From Vicinamibacterales bacterium (GTDB lineage Bacteria > Acidobacteriota > Vicinamibacteria > Vicinamibacterales > UBA2999), in NCBI GenBank assembly GCA_041394705.1, contig JAWKHS010000010.1, positions 62,001 to 126,000 on the forward strand: DNA of 64,000 nucleotides, written 5' to 3'. Below are positions 57,125-64,000 of the stretch, piece after piece. A model generated the notes under the pieces. That model was not told where the DNA came from, searched no databases, and saw nothing but the letters and a program-made list of their open reading frames with translations. Position numbers and translations under genes: made by a program. Positions within the stretch are counted from its first letter, which is position 1, and each line of letters begins with the position of its first letter.

Positions 57125-58630
57125 TCACCGCGTCGCCGCGTCCAGCGCCGCGGCGAAGGCCCCCGCGCGCTCCCGACAGCCCATGACCGGCGCCAGGCCC
57201 TCGTCCATCGAGAAATCCGCGGCGCGATCGATGGCCGGCAGGATGAGATCCAGTTCGGGCCCATCGGGCAGGCCGGTGGCCGCGAGGCGGATCGTGTGGA
57301 ACAGCGCCTTGCCCTTGGCGCCCGTCGACTGGCCGACGGCCTTCGCGAGCGCGCGGAAGGCATCGCGCGTCGTCAGGCGAGGCGCCGTGGCCAGCGCCGA
57401 CGCCCACGCCCTGATGACGGCGGCGGGCATTGCTTCCGTCGCCTCGCGCCGCACGTCGTCGCGGGCGAACGATTCGCTCGCGTCGAACGAGAACACCAGC
57501 CGCATCCGATCGGGCAGGTCGCTGAGCTTGTCCACCGACGAGATGAGGCCCGGCACGACGTCCTCGAGCCAGGCCATCGCTCGCGGCGACGGCACTCCCG
57601 CGAGTCCAGCCTGCACCAGGTGCGGCACCGTCAGCACGGCCAGCCGCGCTGGCGCGGCCTGACGGAGATAGTGGCGGTTGGCCCATGCGAGCTTCGCCTC
57701 GTCGAACACGCCCGGACTGTGCCCGACGGCGGCGAGGTCGAATCGTGCCGCAAGCTCGCTGAGCGGGTGCAGCTCGTCGTCGCCGGGCGACCATCCGAGC
57801 AGCGCCAGGTAGTTGGCCAGCGCCTCGGGAAGATAGCCCTTGGCCCGGAACTCCGCCACGGACGTGGCGCCGTGCCGCTTGGAGAGGGGCGCGTGGTCCG
57901 GGCCGAGCACCAGCGACAGGTGCGCGAAGGCTGGTGGCGTCCAGCCGAACGCCTCGTACACCAGGAGCTGCCGTGGCGTGTTGGAGATGTGATCCTCCCC
58001 GCGCACGACGTGCGTGATCGCCATCAGGGCATCGTCGACGACCACCGCGTAGTTGTAGGCGGGGATGCCGTCGGCGCGGACGATCACGGGATCGCCGATC
58101 ACGTCGGTATGGAACTCCACGCGGCCCCGCACGAGGTCGTCGAACCCGATGACCCGGTCCACGGGCACGCGCAGACGAATCGCCGCAGCCTCGCCGGTCC
58201 CGAGCCGCCGCTCGACGTCCGTGGCGGCCAGGCCGCGGCAGGTGCCGGCGTACTTGGGCGCGCGGCCAGCCGCCAGGGCGGCCCTTCGCTCGGCCTCGAG
58301 CTGCTCCGGCGAGCAGAAGCAGTGATAGGCGTGTCCGTCCGCCAGCAGCCGAGCCGTGTGACCGGCGTAGATCTCGAGACGCTCCGACTGGCGGTAGGGG
58401 CCCAGCGTCCCTCCGGCATCGATGCCCTCGTCCCACTCCAGGCCCAGCCAGCGCAAGTCGTCCTTGATGGCCGACTCGGAGGCCGCAGTGGACCGCTCCC
58501 GGTCCGTGTCCTCCACGCGCAGCACGTAGGTGCCGCCGTGGCGGCGGGCCAGCAGCCAGTTGAACAGCGCCGTCCGCGCATTTCCCACGTGGAGGTGGCC
58601 GGTCGGGCTCGGCGCGAACCGGACTCTCAT
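57125..58630 (-). CDS. gltX: Glutamyl-tRNA synthetase
   Basis: This 501-residue class I synthetase has the HIGH-like motif HVGN at 14-17 (APSPTGHLHVGNARTALFNW) and the KMSKS-like PLSKR at 248-252. The tRNA-binding and anticodon domains follow. Cysteines C104 and C106 (YHCFC) sit in the usual zinc region. Its ATG overlaps the ispDF stop by four bases. Whether it also charges tRNA-Gln is not settled by sequence. Confidence 0.96.
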   Translation of the reverse strand: MRVRFAPSPTGHLHVGNARTALFNWLLARRHGGTYVLRVEDTDRERSTAASESAIKDDLRWLGLEWDEGIDAGGTLGPYRQSERLEIYAGHTARLLADGHAYHCFCSPEQLEAERRAALAAGRAPKYAGTCRGLAATDVERRLGTGEAAAIRLRVPVDRVIGFDDLVRGRVEFHTDVIGDPVIVRADGIPAYNYAVVVDDALMAITHVVRGEDHISNTPRQLLVYEAFGWTPPAFAHLSLVLGPDHAPLSKRHGATSVAEFRAKGYLPEALANYLALLGWSPGDDELHPLSELAARFDLAAVGHSPGVFDEAKLAWANRHYLRQAAPARLAVLTVPHLVQAGLAGVPSPRAMAWLEDVVPGLISSVDKLSDLPDRMRLVFSFDASESFARDDVRREATEAMPAAVIRAWASALATAPRLTTRDAFRALAKAVGQSTGAKGKALFHTIRLAATGLPDGPELDLILPAIDRAADFSMDEGLAPVMGCRERAGAFAAALDAATR

Positions 58631-59829
58631 GCGCCCCCCTCGGTGGTCGATCCGGGTGCCGCGACCAGGAGGGCCACGGCGTGGCAGGCCATCGACTCGC
58701 CGCGGCCCATGCTGTCGACACGCTCGTTCGTCTTGGCCTTCACGCTGACGGCCGGGGCGTCCACGCCGAGCGCACGCGCCAGCGTCTCGCGGATCTGCAA
58801 CACGTAGGGCGCGAGCTTCGGCTGCTGGGCGATCACGGTGACGTCCACGTTGCCGACACGGTAGCCGGCCTGGCGCACGCGCTGCATCGCCAGTTCGAGG
58901 AGCCGCACGCTGTCGGCGCCTTTCCATGTCTCCGAGGTGTCCGGGAAGAGCTGGCCGATGTCCCCCAGCGCCGCGGCGCCCAGCACGGCGTCCGTCACGG
59001 CATGGCAGACGATGTCCGCGTCGGAGTGCCCGTCCAGGCCGAGTTCGAAGGGCACCCGGACTCCACCCAGCAGGAGCGGACGGCCGGCCACCAGCCGGTG
59101 GAGGTCGTAGCCGGTGCCCACGCGGAGTCCGCCGGCCGGCCGGTCGGCCCGCCCTCGCGCGGCGGCCAGGTCGTCCCCAGTCGTGATCTTCACGTTCCCG
59201 GCCTCTCCTTCCACGATCGCCACGCGCCCGCCCATGCGCTCGACGAGCGACGCCTCGTCGGTGGCCGTCGCGCTGGCGCGTCCCGCGTCGATGGCCGTCC
59301 CGAGCACCCTCCGGGAGAACCCCTGCGGCGTCTGCGCGAGGAAGACCTCGTCCCTGGGCACCGTGGACGAGACCCACCGGACGCCATCCGCGTCGCGGCC
59401 GATCTTCACCGTGTCGGACGCCGGCGTCGCCGGAACCGCGGCCCCATGCGCGCGGGCGGCCGCGATCACGCGGCTGACGAGGGCGGCACTCGCAAACGGG
59501 CGCGCGGCGTCATGCACGAGCACGACGTCCGCGTCCGGCCGGCCGGCGGCGAAGGCGCTCGCGACGGAGTCCTGGCGGCGGGCGCCACCCGCCACGGCCC
59601 GCACCGGTCGCGGCCAGGGCCGTGCGAGGCACGCCGGGACCGGATCGAGGTACTCCGCCGGCAGGGCCACGATCACCTCGTCGATCTCGGGATGCCCGGC
59701 GAGCGCGGCGAGACTCAGTTCCAGCATCGAGCGCCCGTCCACATCCAGGAACTGCTTCGGCCGACCGGCGCCGAGCCTGGTTCCCACGCCACCCGCGGCG
59801 AGGATCGCACTGACACATGGACGGCTCAT
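58627..59829 (-). CDS. ispDF: Bifunctional IspD/IspF, MEP isoprenoid pathway
   Basis: This 400-residue fusion combines two steps of non-mevalonate isoprenoid synthesis. Residues ~1-225 are IspD (MEP cytidylyltransferase), with AAGGVGTRLGAGRPKQFLDV and VLVHDAARPFASAALVSRVI. Residues ~238-400 are IspF (MEcPP synthase), with VGTGYDLHRLVAGRPLLLGG and DGHSDADIVCHAVTDAVLGA. The start at 59829 overlaps the upstream stop as ATGA, which decided it over 59838. The fusion is known in several lineages; the intervening step IspE is a separate enzyme. Confidence 0.95.
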   Translation of the reverse strand: MSRPCVSAILAAGGVGTRLGAGRPKQFLDVDGRSMLELSLAALAGHPEIDEVIVALPAEYLDPVPACLARPWPRPVRAVAGGARRQDSVASAFAAGRPDADVVLVHDAARPFASAALVSRVIAAARAHGAAVPATPASDTVKIGRDADGVRWVSSTVPRDEVFLAQTPQGFSRRVLGTAIDAGRASATATDEASLVERMGGRVAIVEGEAGNVKITTGDDLAAARGRADRPAGGLRVGTGYDLHRLVAGRPLLLGGVRVPFELGLDGHSDADIVCHAVTDAVLGAAALGDIGQLFPDTSETWKGADSVRLLELAMQRVRQAGYRVGNVDVTVIAQQPKLAPYVLQIRETLARALGVDAPAVSVKAKTNERVDSMGRGESMACHAVALLVAAPGSTTEGGA

Positions 59830-60476
59830 GCGATCCATCGCTCGGTCTCGCGGCCGCCCACGGCCAGTTGGATGCGCGCGGCGGTCGCGTGCAGCACGTC
59901 GCCCAGCCGCTCACGTGACGTGGACGCCGGGGCGTAGACCACGACGAGGGCCGCGCGGGTCGCGGTGGTGACCATGGCGCGGGCGGAGTCGGATGTCGGA
60001 TTGCCGAACGGCCCGTGATCGTCGGCCAGCGTCAGCCGCCCGCCGACATGGACGGCGTCCTTGCGAATGCCGTCGTAGGCCTCGCCCTCGCGCCCGAGCC
60101 GGAGCACCAGCGCGCCCGACAGCGCCGCGCGGTCGTAGACGCCATAGGGAAGCTGGGACTCGAGTGAGCTGGCGTTCACGGCGTCGACGAGGCCGTTGAC
60201 GCGTGGAAACGCATCGCCCCGGCGGACCCGCCGCAGCAGCGCCTCGTTCGACGGGCGGGTCTTGGTGGGATCCAGGCCGATCCGGCGGTACATCTCGCGC
60301 ACGGCCTGCGTCTCGGCCGCGGGCCGCGCCACCGCCGCGGCCACGACCTGGGCCAGGTTCGACTCGAGGGCGTCGGGGCGATCGGTCACGACCGTGTCGT
60401 CCCACACGAGCACGGCAGGACGCACGACGCCGCTGAGCGCGTCGTCCACGGTCAAGGGCGTCGACACCCCCGGCAT
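59826..60476 (-). CDS. Free-standing B3/B4-domain protein (PheRS beta editing-domain-like)
   Basis: This 216-residue protein resembles the B3/B4 tRNA-editing domain of PheRS beta, without the synthetase. Characteristic parts are VREMYRRIGLDPTKTRPSNE, RGDAFPRVNGLVDAVNASSL and LPYGVYDRAALSGALVLRLG. In full PheRS the domain hydrolyses Tyr-tRNA-Phe. Free-standing copies are common but their targets are poorly known. Co-transcription with ispDF and gltX (ATGA overlaps) is consistent with a tRNA role but does not show it. The ATG at 60476 is close to the divergent dedA promoter. Confidence 0.82.
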   Translation of the reverse strand: MPGVSTPLTVDDALSGVVRPAVLVWDDTVVTDRPDALESNLAQVVAAAVARPAAETQAVREMYRRIGLDPTKTRPSNEALLRRVRRGDAFPRVNGLVDAVNASSLESQLPYGVYDRAALSGALVLRLGREGEAYDGIRKDAVHVGGRLTLADDHGPFGNPTSDSARAMVTTATRAALVVVYAPASTSRERLGDVLHATAARIQLAVGGRETERWIA

Positions 60477-60515
60477 TCTACTTCTGACCACGCCGGCACG
60501 GAATTTCGGTGCCTG

Positions 60516-60521
60516 TACACT
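60516..60521 (+). promoter_or_regulatory. Candidate -10 box (TACACT) for leaderless dedA transcription
   Basis: TACACT is followed by six bases and then the dedA ATG at 60528. A transcript starting at the usual distance would begin at or within two bases of the ATG, so the mRNA would be leaderless. No clear -35 is seen. Confidence 0.45.
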
Positions 60522-60527
60522 AGGCGG

Positions 60528-61178
60528 ATGCTCGATTTCCTGCTCCACGTCGACGAGCGGCTCGTGGCCATCGTGAATGCCGCCGGCCCGTGGTCCTACG
60601 CCATCCTGTTCGCCATCATCTTTTCCGAGACCGGCTTCGTCGTGACGCCCTTCCTGCCAGGGGACTCGCTGCACTTCGCCGCGGGCGCCCTCGCGGCCAC
60701 CGGGCTCTTCGACATCCGCATCCTCGTGCCGCTCCTGATCCTGGCCGCGATCTGCGGGAACACCCTCAACTACACGATCGGCTCCCGCGTCGCGCACCGC
60801 TTCCTGGCGGGCGACGGCCGGCGCATCGAGGGCCCGCTCGGGCGGTTCGTCAAGCCGCAGCACGTGAAGGACGCCCACGACTTCTTCCTCAAGCACGGCG
60901 GCAAGGCCGTGACACTGGCGCAGTTCGTGCCCATCGTACGCACGTTCCTGCCGTTCGTCGCCGGCGGGGCCGGCATGCCCTATCGCGCGTTCATCACCTA
61001 CAACGCGATCGGGGCCGTCTCGTGGGTCGGCATCTGCGCCGGGGCGGGATATCTCTTCGGCAACATCCCCGTCGTGAAGCAGAACTTCGAGTTGGTCGTG
61101 CTCGGCATCATCGGCGTCTCGGTCATGCCGATCGTGGTCGAGTTCCTCAAGGCGCGCCGGCGGGCGGCCGTCTCGTAG
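60528..61178 (+). CDS. DedA family membrane protein (undecaprenyl-phosphate or lipid transporter-like)
   Basis: This 216-residue protein has about five membrane segments. The DedA/VTT signatures are the acidic loop SETGFVVTPFLPGDSLHFAA and the arginine motif FVPIVRTFLPFVAGGAGMPY. DedA proteins recycle C55-phosphate or move other phospholipids; the subgroup cannot be set. The start ATG is directly after a -10-like TACACT. Its 3' end overlaps the convergent acyltransferase gene by 32 bases. Confidence 0.88.
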   Translation: MLDFLLHVDERLVAIVNAAGPWSYAILFAIIFSETGFVVTPFLPGDSLHFAAGALAATGLFDIRILVPLLILAAICGNTLNYTIGSRVAHRFLAGDGRRIEGPLGRFVKPQHVKDAHDFFLKHGGKAVTLAQFVPIVRTFLPFVAGGAGMPYRAFITYNAIGAVSWVGICAGAGYLFGNIPVVKQNFELVVLGIIGVSVMPIVVEFLKARRRAAVS

Positions 61179-61956
61179 ACACCGCCTCGGCGGAGGCCGC
61201 CGCGCGTCGTTCGTCCCCGCCCAGGTCGGCCTCTGCCTCAACGTCGACGCGGACGATATCCCGCACCCGCGCCGCCAGCGCGCGGAGATCGTCCGGTGCC
61301 GGCTCGCGCACCGGCGCCACCGGCACCGGGGCGTGCACGACGAGCCGCACGTCGCCGGGTTTCGTCGTGAGCTCGCCCTTCCGCATCACGTGACGGCTGC
61401 CCACCACCGAGAGCGGCACGATGGGAATCCCCGCCTGCACGGCCGGCACCAGGCTGCCGCCCTTGAACGGCGCGACGCACCCGTCGCGGCTGCGGGTGCC
61501 CTCCGGGAACACGATGAGCGACAGTCCGCGCGCCGGCAATGCAGAGGCCCAGGCGAAGATCGCGGCCCGGTCCGGCCGCTTTCGGTCGACCAGCATGTGC
61601 CCGGTCCGGCTGAGGTGCCATCCGAGAAACGGAAACCGGCCGAGCGACGCCTTCGCGATGATGCGAAGCTGGTACGGCAGCGACGCGAAGAGCACGGGGA
61701 TGTCGTAGATGCTCTGGTGGTTCGCCACGAACACGTACGTGGCGCCCGGCGTCAGGCGCTCGAGGCCCTCGACGCGCACCCGCACACCGGTCGTGACCAG
61801 AATCAGCCACGACCACCACTGCGCGCAGCGATGCGCGAAGTGCCCGTGCCCGCCCAAGAGCGTCGAGGCGAGAGACAGCGTCCCCAGGATCACGGTGTAG
61901 ACCGTGATGGCCGGGATCAGCCAGACGACCGTGCGGAGCAGGTGGAAGGACGGCAC
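61147..61956 (-). CDS. 1-acyl-sn-glycerol-3-phosphate acyltransferase (PlsC family)
   Basis: This 269-residue protein starts at a GTG eight bases after the radA stop. It has an N-terminal membrane helix (about 8-35) and the PlsC motifs NHQSIYD (H80-D85) and FPEGTRSRDG (150-159). It acylates lysophosphatidate to phosphatidate in membrane lipid synthesis. The C-terminal ~40 residues are Ala/Arg-rich; the tail overlaps the convergent dedA by 32 bases. Co-transcribed after radA. Confidence 0.9.
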   Translation of the reverse strand: MPSFHLLRTVVWLIPAITVYTVILGTLSLASTLLGGHGHFAHRCAQWWSWLILVTTGVRVRVEGLERLTPGATYVFVANHQSIYDIPVLFASLPYQLRIIAKASLGRFPFLGWHLSRTGHMLVDRKRPDRAAIFAWASALPARGLSLIVFPEGTRSRDGCVAPFKGGSLVPAVQAGIPIVPLSVVGSRHVMRKGELTTKPGDVRLVVHAPVPVAPVREPAPDDLRALAARVRDIVRVDVEAEADLGGDERRAAASAEAVSTRRPPAGAP

Positions 61957-61963
61957 GCGGGCG

Positions 61964-63361
61964 CTATCCGAGCAGTAAATCGAGCGCCTCGCCGACGTGG
62001 CGGACCCCGACCAGCGCAATGCCGGACTCGTCGGCGTCGGCCTGGCTTTCGCCGTCGAGATTGGCCGCGGGCAATATGACGCGCGAGAACCCGAGCTGGC
62101 GCGCCTCGCGCAGCCGAAGCGGCGCCTGCGGCACGCCTCGCACCTCGCCGCCCAGGCCCACCTCGCCGAAGACGGCCGTGCGCTGGGCGATCGGTCGGTT
62201 GCGCACGCTCGAGGCCAGCGCCGCAAGGACGGCCAGGTCGGCCGCCGGCTCCTCGACGCTCATCCCGCCGGCGATGTTCACGTAGACGTCCTCGCCGACC
62301 AGGACGAGGCCCGCGCGCTTCTCGAGCACGGCGAGCAGCAGGGCGACGCGGCCGGAGTCGATGCCGACGGTCATCCGGCGGGCCGTGCCGTAGGTCGCGG
62401 TGCTGACCAGCGCCTGGACCTCCACCAGCAGCGGCCGCGAGCCTTCCACGCAGCACAGCACCGCGGAGCCGGGGGTCGCCGTCGGCCGCTCGGCCAGGAA
62501 GAGTTCGGACGGGTTGGGCACGGGCCGGAGCCCACCGCCCGTCATCTCGAACACGCCGAGTTCGCTGACCGCCCCAAAGCGGTTCTTGATCGCGCGAACG
62601 ACGCGGTGCGCGTGGTGCCGCTCGCCCTCGAAATAGAGCACGGTGTCCACGACGTGCTCGAGCACCTTGGGTCCCGCGAGCGCGCCGTCCTTGGTGACGT
62701 GGCCGACCAGGAAGGTGGGCAGGTCGTGGCCCTTCGCGGTGAACAGGAACTGCGTCGCCGCCTCGCGAACCTGCCCGATGCTTCCAGGGGCGGACTGGAA
62801 CTTGAGCGAGAACACCGTCTGGATCGAGTCCACGACGAGGAGCCGGGGACGGACCCGCCCGATCTCCTCGAGGATGCGCTCGACGCAGGTCTCGGCCAGC
62901 AGATAGAGCGGTGCGTCCCCCACGCCGAGCCGCTCGCCGCGGGACTTCACCTGGTGCTCCGACTCCTCGCCCGATGCGTACAGGACGGGACCGTGCATCC
63001 GTGCCACGTTGGCGGCCGCCTGCAGCAGCAGCGTCGACTTGCCGATGCCGGGCTCCCCGCCAAGGAGCACGAGCGACCCGGGGACGATGCCGCCTCCGAG
63101 CACCCGATCGAATTCGTCGATGCCGACGGTGAGCCGCGCCGCGTCGCTCGTCTCGATGTCGGCATACTTTCGAGCCCCGCCGGTCCCGCCGGGCAGGGAG
63201 TAGCGGTGGCCGCCCGCCCCCGCGCCCCCCGCGGCCGGTTCCACGGGCCGCTCTTCCACGAAGGAGTTCCACGCGTCGCAGTCCGGACAGCGGCCGAGCC
63301 ACTTCGCCGACTGGCTGCCGCATTCCTGGCACACGAACACGGGCTTGAGCGCCTTGCTCAT
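61964..63361 (-). CDS. radA: DNA repair protein RadA (Sms)
   Basis: This 465-residue protein has an N-terminal zinc finger with C11, C14, C25 and C28 (CQECGSQSAKWLGRCPDCDA). The RecA-like ATPase has Walker A GEPGIGKST (about 102-110) and the RadA-specific KNRFG motif (IKNRFGAVSELGVFEM). A Lon-protease-like C-terminal domain follows (NIAGGMSVEEPAADLAVLAA). It branch-migrates recombination intermediates. A -10-like TAGGAT sits just upstream on its strand (63370-63375). Confidence 0.96.
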   Translation of the reverse strand: MSKALKPVFVCQECGSQSAKWLGRCPDCDAWNSFVEERPVEPAAGGAGAGGHRYSLPGGTGGARKYADIETSDAARLTVGIDEFDRVLGGGIVPGSLVLLGGEPGIGKSTLLLQAAANVARMHGPVLYASGEESEHQVKSRGERLGVGDAPLYLLAETCVERILEEIGRVRPRLLVVDSIQTVFSLKFQSAPGSIGQVREAATQFLFTAKGHDLPTFLVGHVTKDGALAGPKVLEHVVDTVLYFEGERHHAHRVVRAIKNRFGAVSELGVFEMTGGGLRPVPNPSELFLAERPTATPGSAVLCCVEGSRPLLVEVQALVSTATYGTARRMTVGIDSGRVALLLAVLEKRAGLVLVGEDVYVNIAGGMSVEEPAADLAVLAALASSVRNRPIAQRTAVFGEVGLGGEVRGVPQAPLRLREARQLGFSRVILPAANLDGESQADADESGIALVGVRHVGEALDLLLG

Positions 63362-63369
63362 CGATCACG

Positions 63370-63426
63370 ATCCTACACGGCGCGTGCGGGTGTCGCGCGG
63401 CGCGCGCTGCCGGGCCGAGGTAGGAT
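63370..63426. promoter_or_regulatory. Divergent -10-like boxes between radA and the TfoX-domain gene
   Basis: TAGGAT occurs on the minus strand at 63375-63370 (12-13 bases before the radA ATG) and on the plus strand at 63421-63426 (18 bases before the TfoX ATG). The -35 regions are weak. The 83-base gap is the only promoter space for both genes. Confidence 0.35.
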
Positions 63427-63444
63427 GCGCCCGGGAGGCGGGCG

Positions 63445-63894
63445 ATGGCGTACGACGAAGGGCTGGCGACGCGGGTACGACGCCTGCTCGCCGATCGGCG
63501 GGACGTGGAGGAGAAGGCGATGTTCGGCGGCATCGCCTTCATGGTGCGCGGCCAGATGACGGTCGGCCTGGCGAACGACGACCTCGTGGTCCGCCTCGAA
63601 CCCGACGACGGCGATCGGCTGCTCGCGACCGACCCACACGCCCGGCCGATGGACTTCACCGGCCGTCCGATGCGCGGGTGGCTGTACGTGGCGCCCGAGG
63701 GCGTGCGGACGCCGGCCACCCTCTCGCGCTGGGTCCAACGCGCGCTGGCCCGGACCGACGCCAGCGGCGTCAGCGCGGCTCGTCCGGCCCGCCGGCGCCC
63801 TGCAGCAGGAGCGACACCTGCCGCGGCTGCCCGCCGTCGAAGTCCACGAACAGCACCCGCTGCCACCGGCCCAGCGCGAGGACGCCGCCGCTGA
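63445..63894 (+). CDS. TfoX N-terminal-domain protein
   Basis: This 149-residue protein starts after GGGAGG. Its first ~105 residues are a TfoX/Sxy N-terminal domain: RVRRLLADRRDVEEKAMFGG, IAFMVRGQMTVGLANDDLVV and RPMDFTGRPMRGWLYV. In gamma-proteobacteria TfoX regulates competence, but single-domain relatives elsewhere have unknown roles. The last ~45 residues (Ala/Arg/Pro-rich, low complexity) lie opposite the end of the convergent YjbQ gene, so the natural stop may be less constrained than the domain. Confidence 0.8.
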   Translation: MAYDEGLATRVRRLLADRRDVEEKAMFGGIAFMVRGQMTVGLANDDLVVRLEPDDGDRLLATDPHARPMDFTGRPMRGWLYVAPEGVRTPATLSRWVQRALARTDASGVSAARPARRRPAAGATPAAAARRRSPRTAPAATGPARGRRR

Positions 63895-64000
63895 CGTGCA
63901 CGATCTCGGAAGCCCGAAGGAACATCGCGCGGCAGTGCGCGTGTCCGTTGCGCCGCTCGTCCGGAGCGAGCGGACCCGTCCGGCGCGCGAAGTCGTCGTG
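63770..64000 (-). CDS. YjbQ family protein (secondary thiamine-phosphate synthase), C-terminal part
   Basis: The frame enters from the window edge (77 codons including the stop). It contains NGHAHCRAMFLRASEIVHVS, the UPF0047/YjbQ His-x-His-C region, and GGVLALGRWQRVLFVDFDGG. This identifies the conserved C-terminal half. Some homologues make thiamine phosphate weakly; the physiological role is unclear. Its 3' end overlaps the convergent TfoX-domain gene by 125 bases. Confidence 0.85.
   Translation of the reverse strand, partial: HDDFARRTGPLAPDERRNGHAHCRAMFLRASEIVHVSGGVLALGRWQRVLFVDFDGGQPRQVSLLLQGAGGPDEPR

Noticed and set aside
63445..63894. Frameshift in the TfoX-domain gene causing the odd C-terminus
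   Set aside because: The domain is complete and in frame. Simple stop loss and read-through opposite yjbQ explains the tail without an error.

Overview
This is a high-GC bacterial chromosome segment. Its architecture and protein character suggest an acidobacterium, most likely of the Vicinamibacteria type. That placement is inferred from gene order and protein style, not from a marker search. No phage, insertion sequence, CRISPR array or other clear mobile element was seen. Most of the window is core information-processing genes, densely packed on the minus strand.

Layout by region. (1) 1-4595, minus strand: type IV pilus motor genes pilB-pilT-pilC followed by the start of a PilS-like sensor kinase. 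(2) 5084-9648, plus strand: a Yip1-like membrane protein, a MacA/HlyD-type adaptor and two MacB/FtsX-type permeases, with no ATPase gene alongside. (3) 9798-11885, plus strand: a divergent EF-G paralogue whose G4 motif and catalytic-histidine position are both non-canonical. (4) 11967-31123, minus strand: one uninterrupted str-S10-spc-alpha superoperon from rpsL to rplQ, including fusA, secY, adk, map, infA and rpoA. (5) 31704-34828, plus strand: a Tat-exported class V aminotransferase, an exported metallo-beta-lactamase-fold protein and two small diheme c-type cytochromes, closely packed. (6) 34830-36934, minus strand: a Rieske protein and a cytochrome b fused to two c-type heme domains, forming a compact bc-type quinol oxidase. 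(7) 37036-41873, plus strand: a TPR protein with a degenerate P-loop-like N-terminus, a two-component pair and a TauE/SafE permease. (8) 42028-56196, minus strand: the ancient array tRNA-Thr, tRNA-Tyr, tRNA-Gly, tRNA-Thr, tuf, rpmG, tRNA-Trp, secE, nusG, rplKAJL, rpoBC. (9) 56317-60476, minus strand: rlmB, gltX, a fused ispDF and a free-standing B3/B4 domain protein. (10) 60528-64000: dedA, a plsC-like acyltransferase, radA, a TfoX-domain gene and the end of a YjbQ-family gene.

How the genes work together. Regions 4 and 8 supply most of the ribosome, the RNA polymerase core, the Sec channel core (SecY, SecE) and the elongation factors. Regions 5 and 6 look like membrane or periplasmic electron-transfer and exported-enzyme functions. 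Regions 1, 2 and 7 are envelope functions: pilus, efflux or lipoprotein export, and signalling.

The most unusual signal is in the gaps between genes. At least twelve gaps inside the ribosomal, rpo and pil operons carry short tandem repeats with a strict 7-base period, in two families: A, CTAGCGG on the transcribed strand, and B, CGGGTCY. Several family-B loci are paired inverted arms around an unrelated core of about 36-44 bases. They lie between one gene's stop and the next gene's ribosome-binding site. I know no named element in this group of bacteria that matches, and they are the best candidate here for something undescribed.
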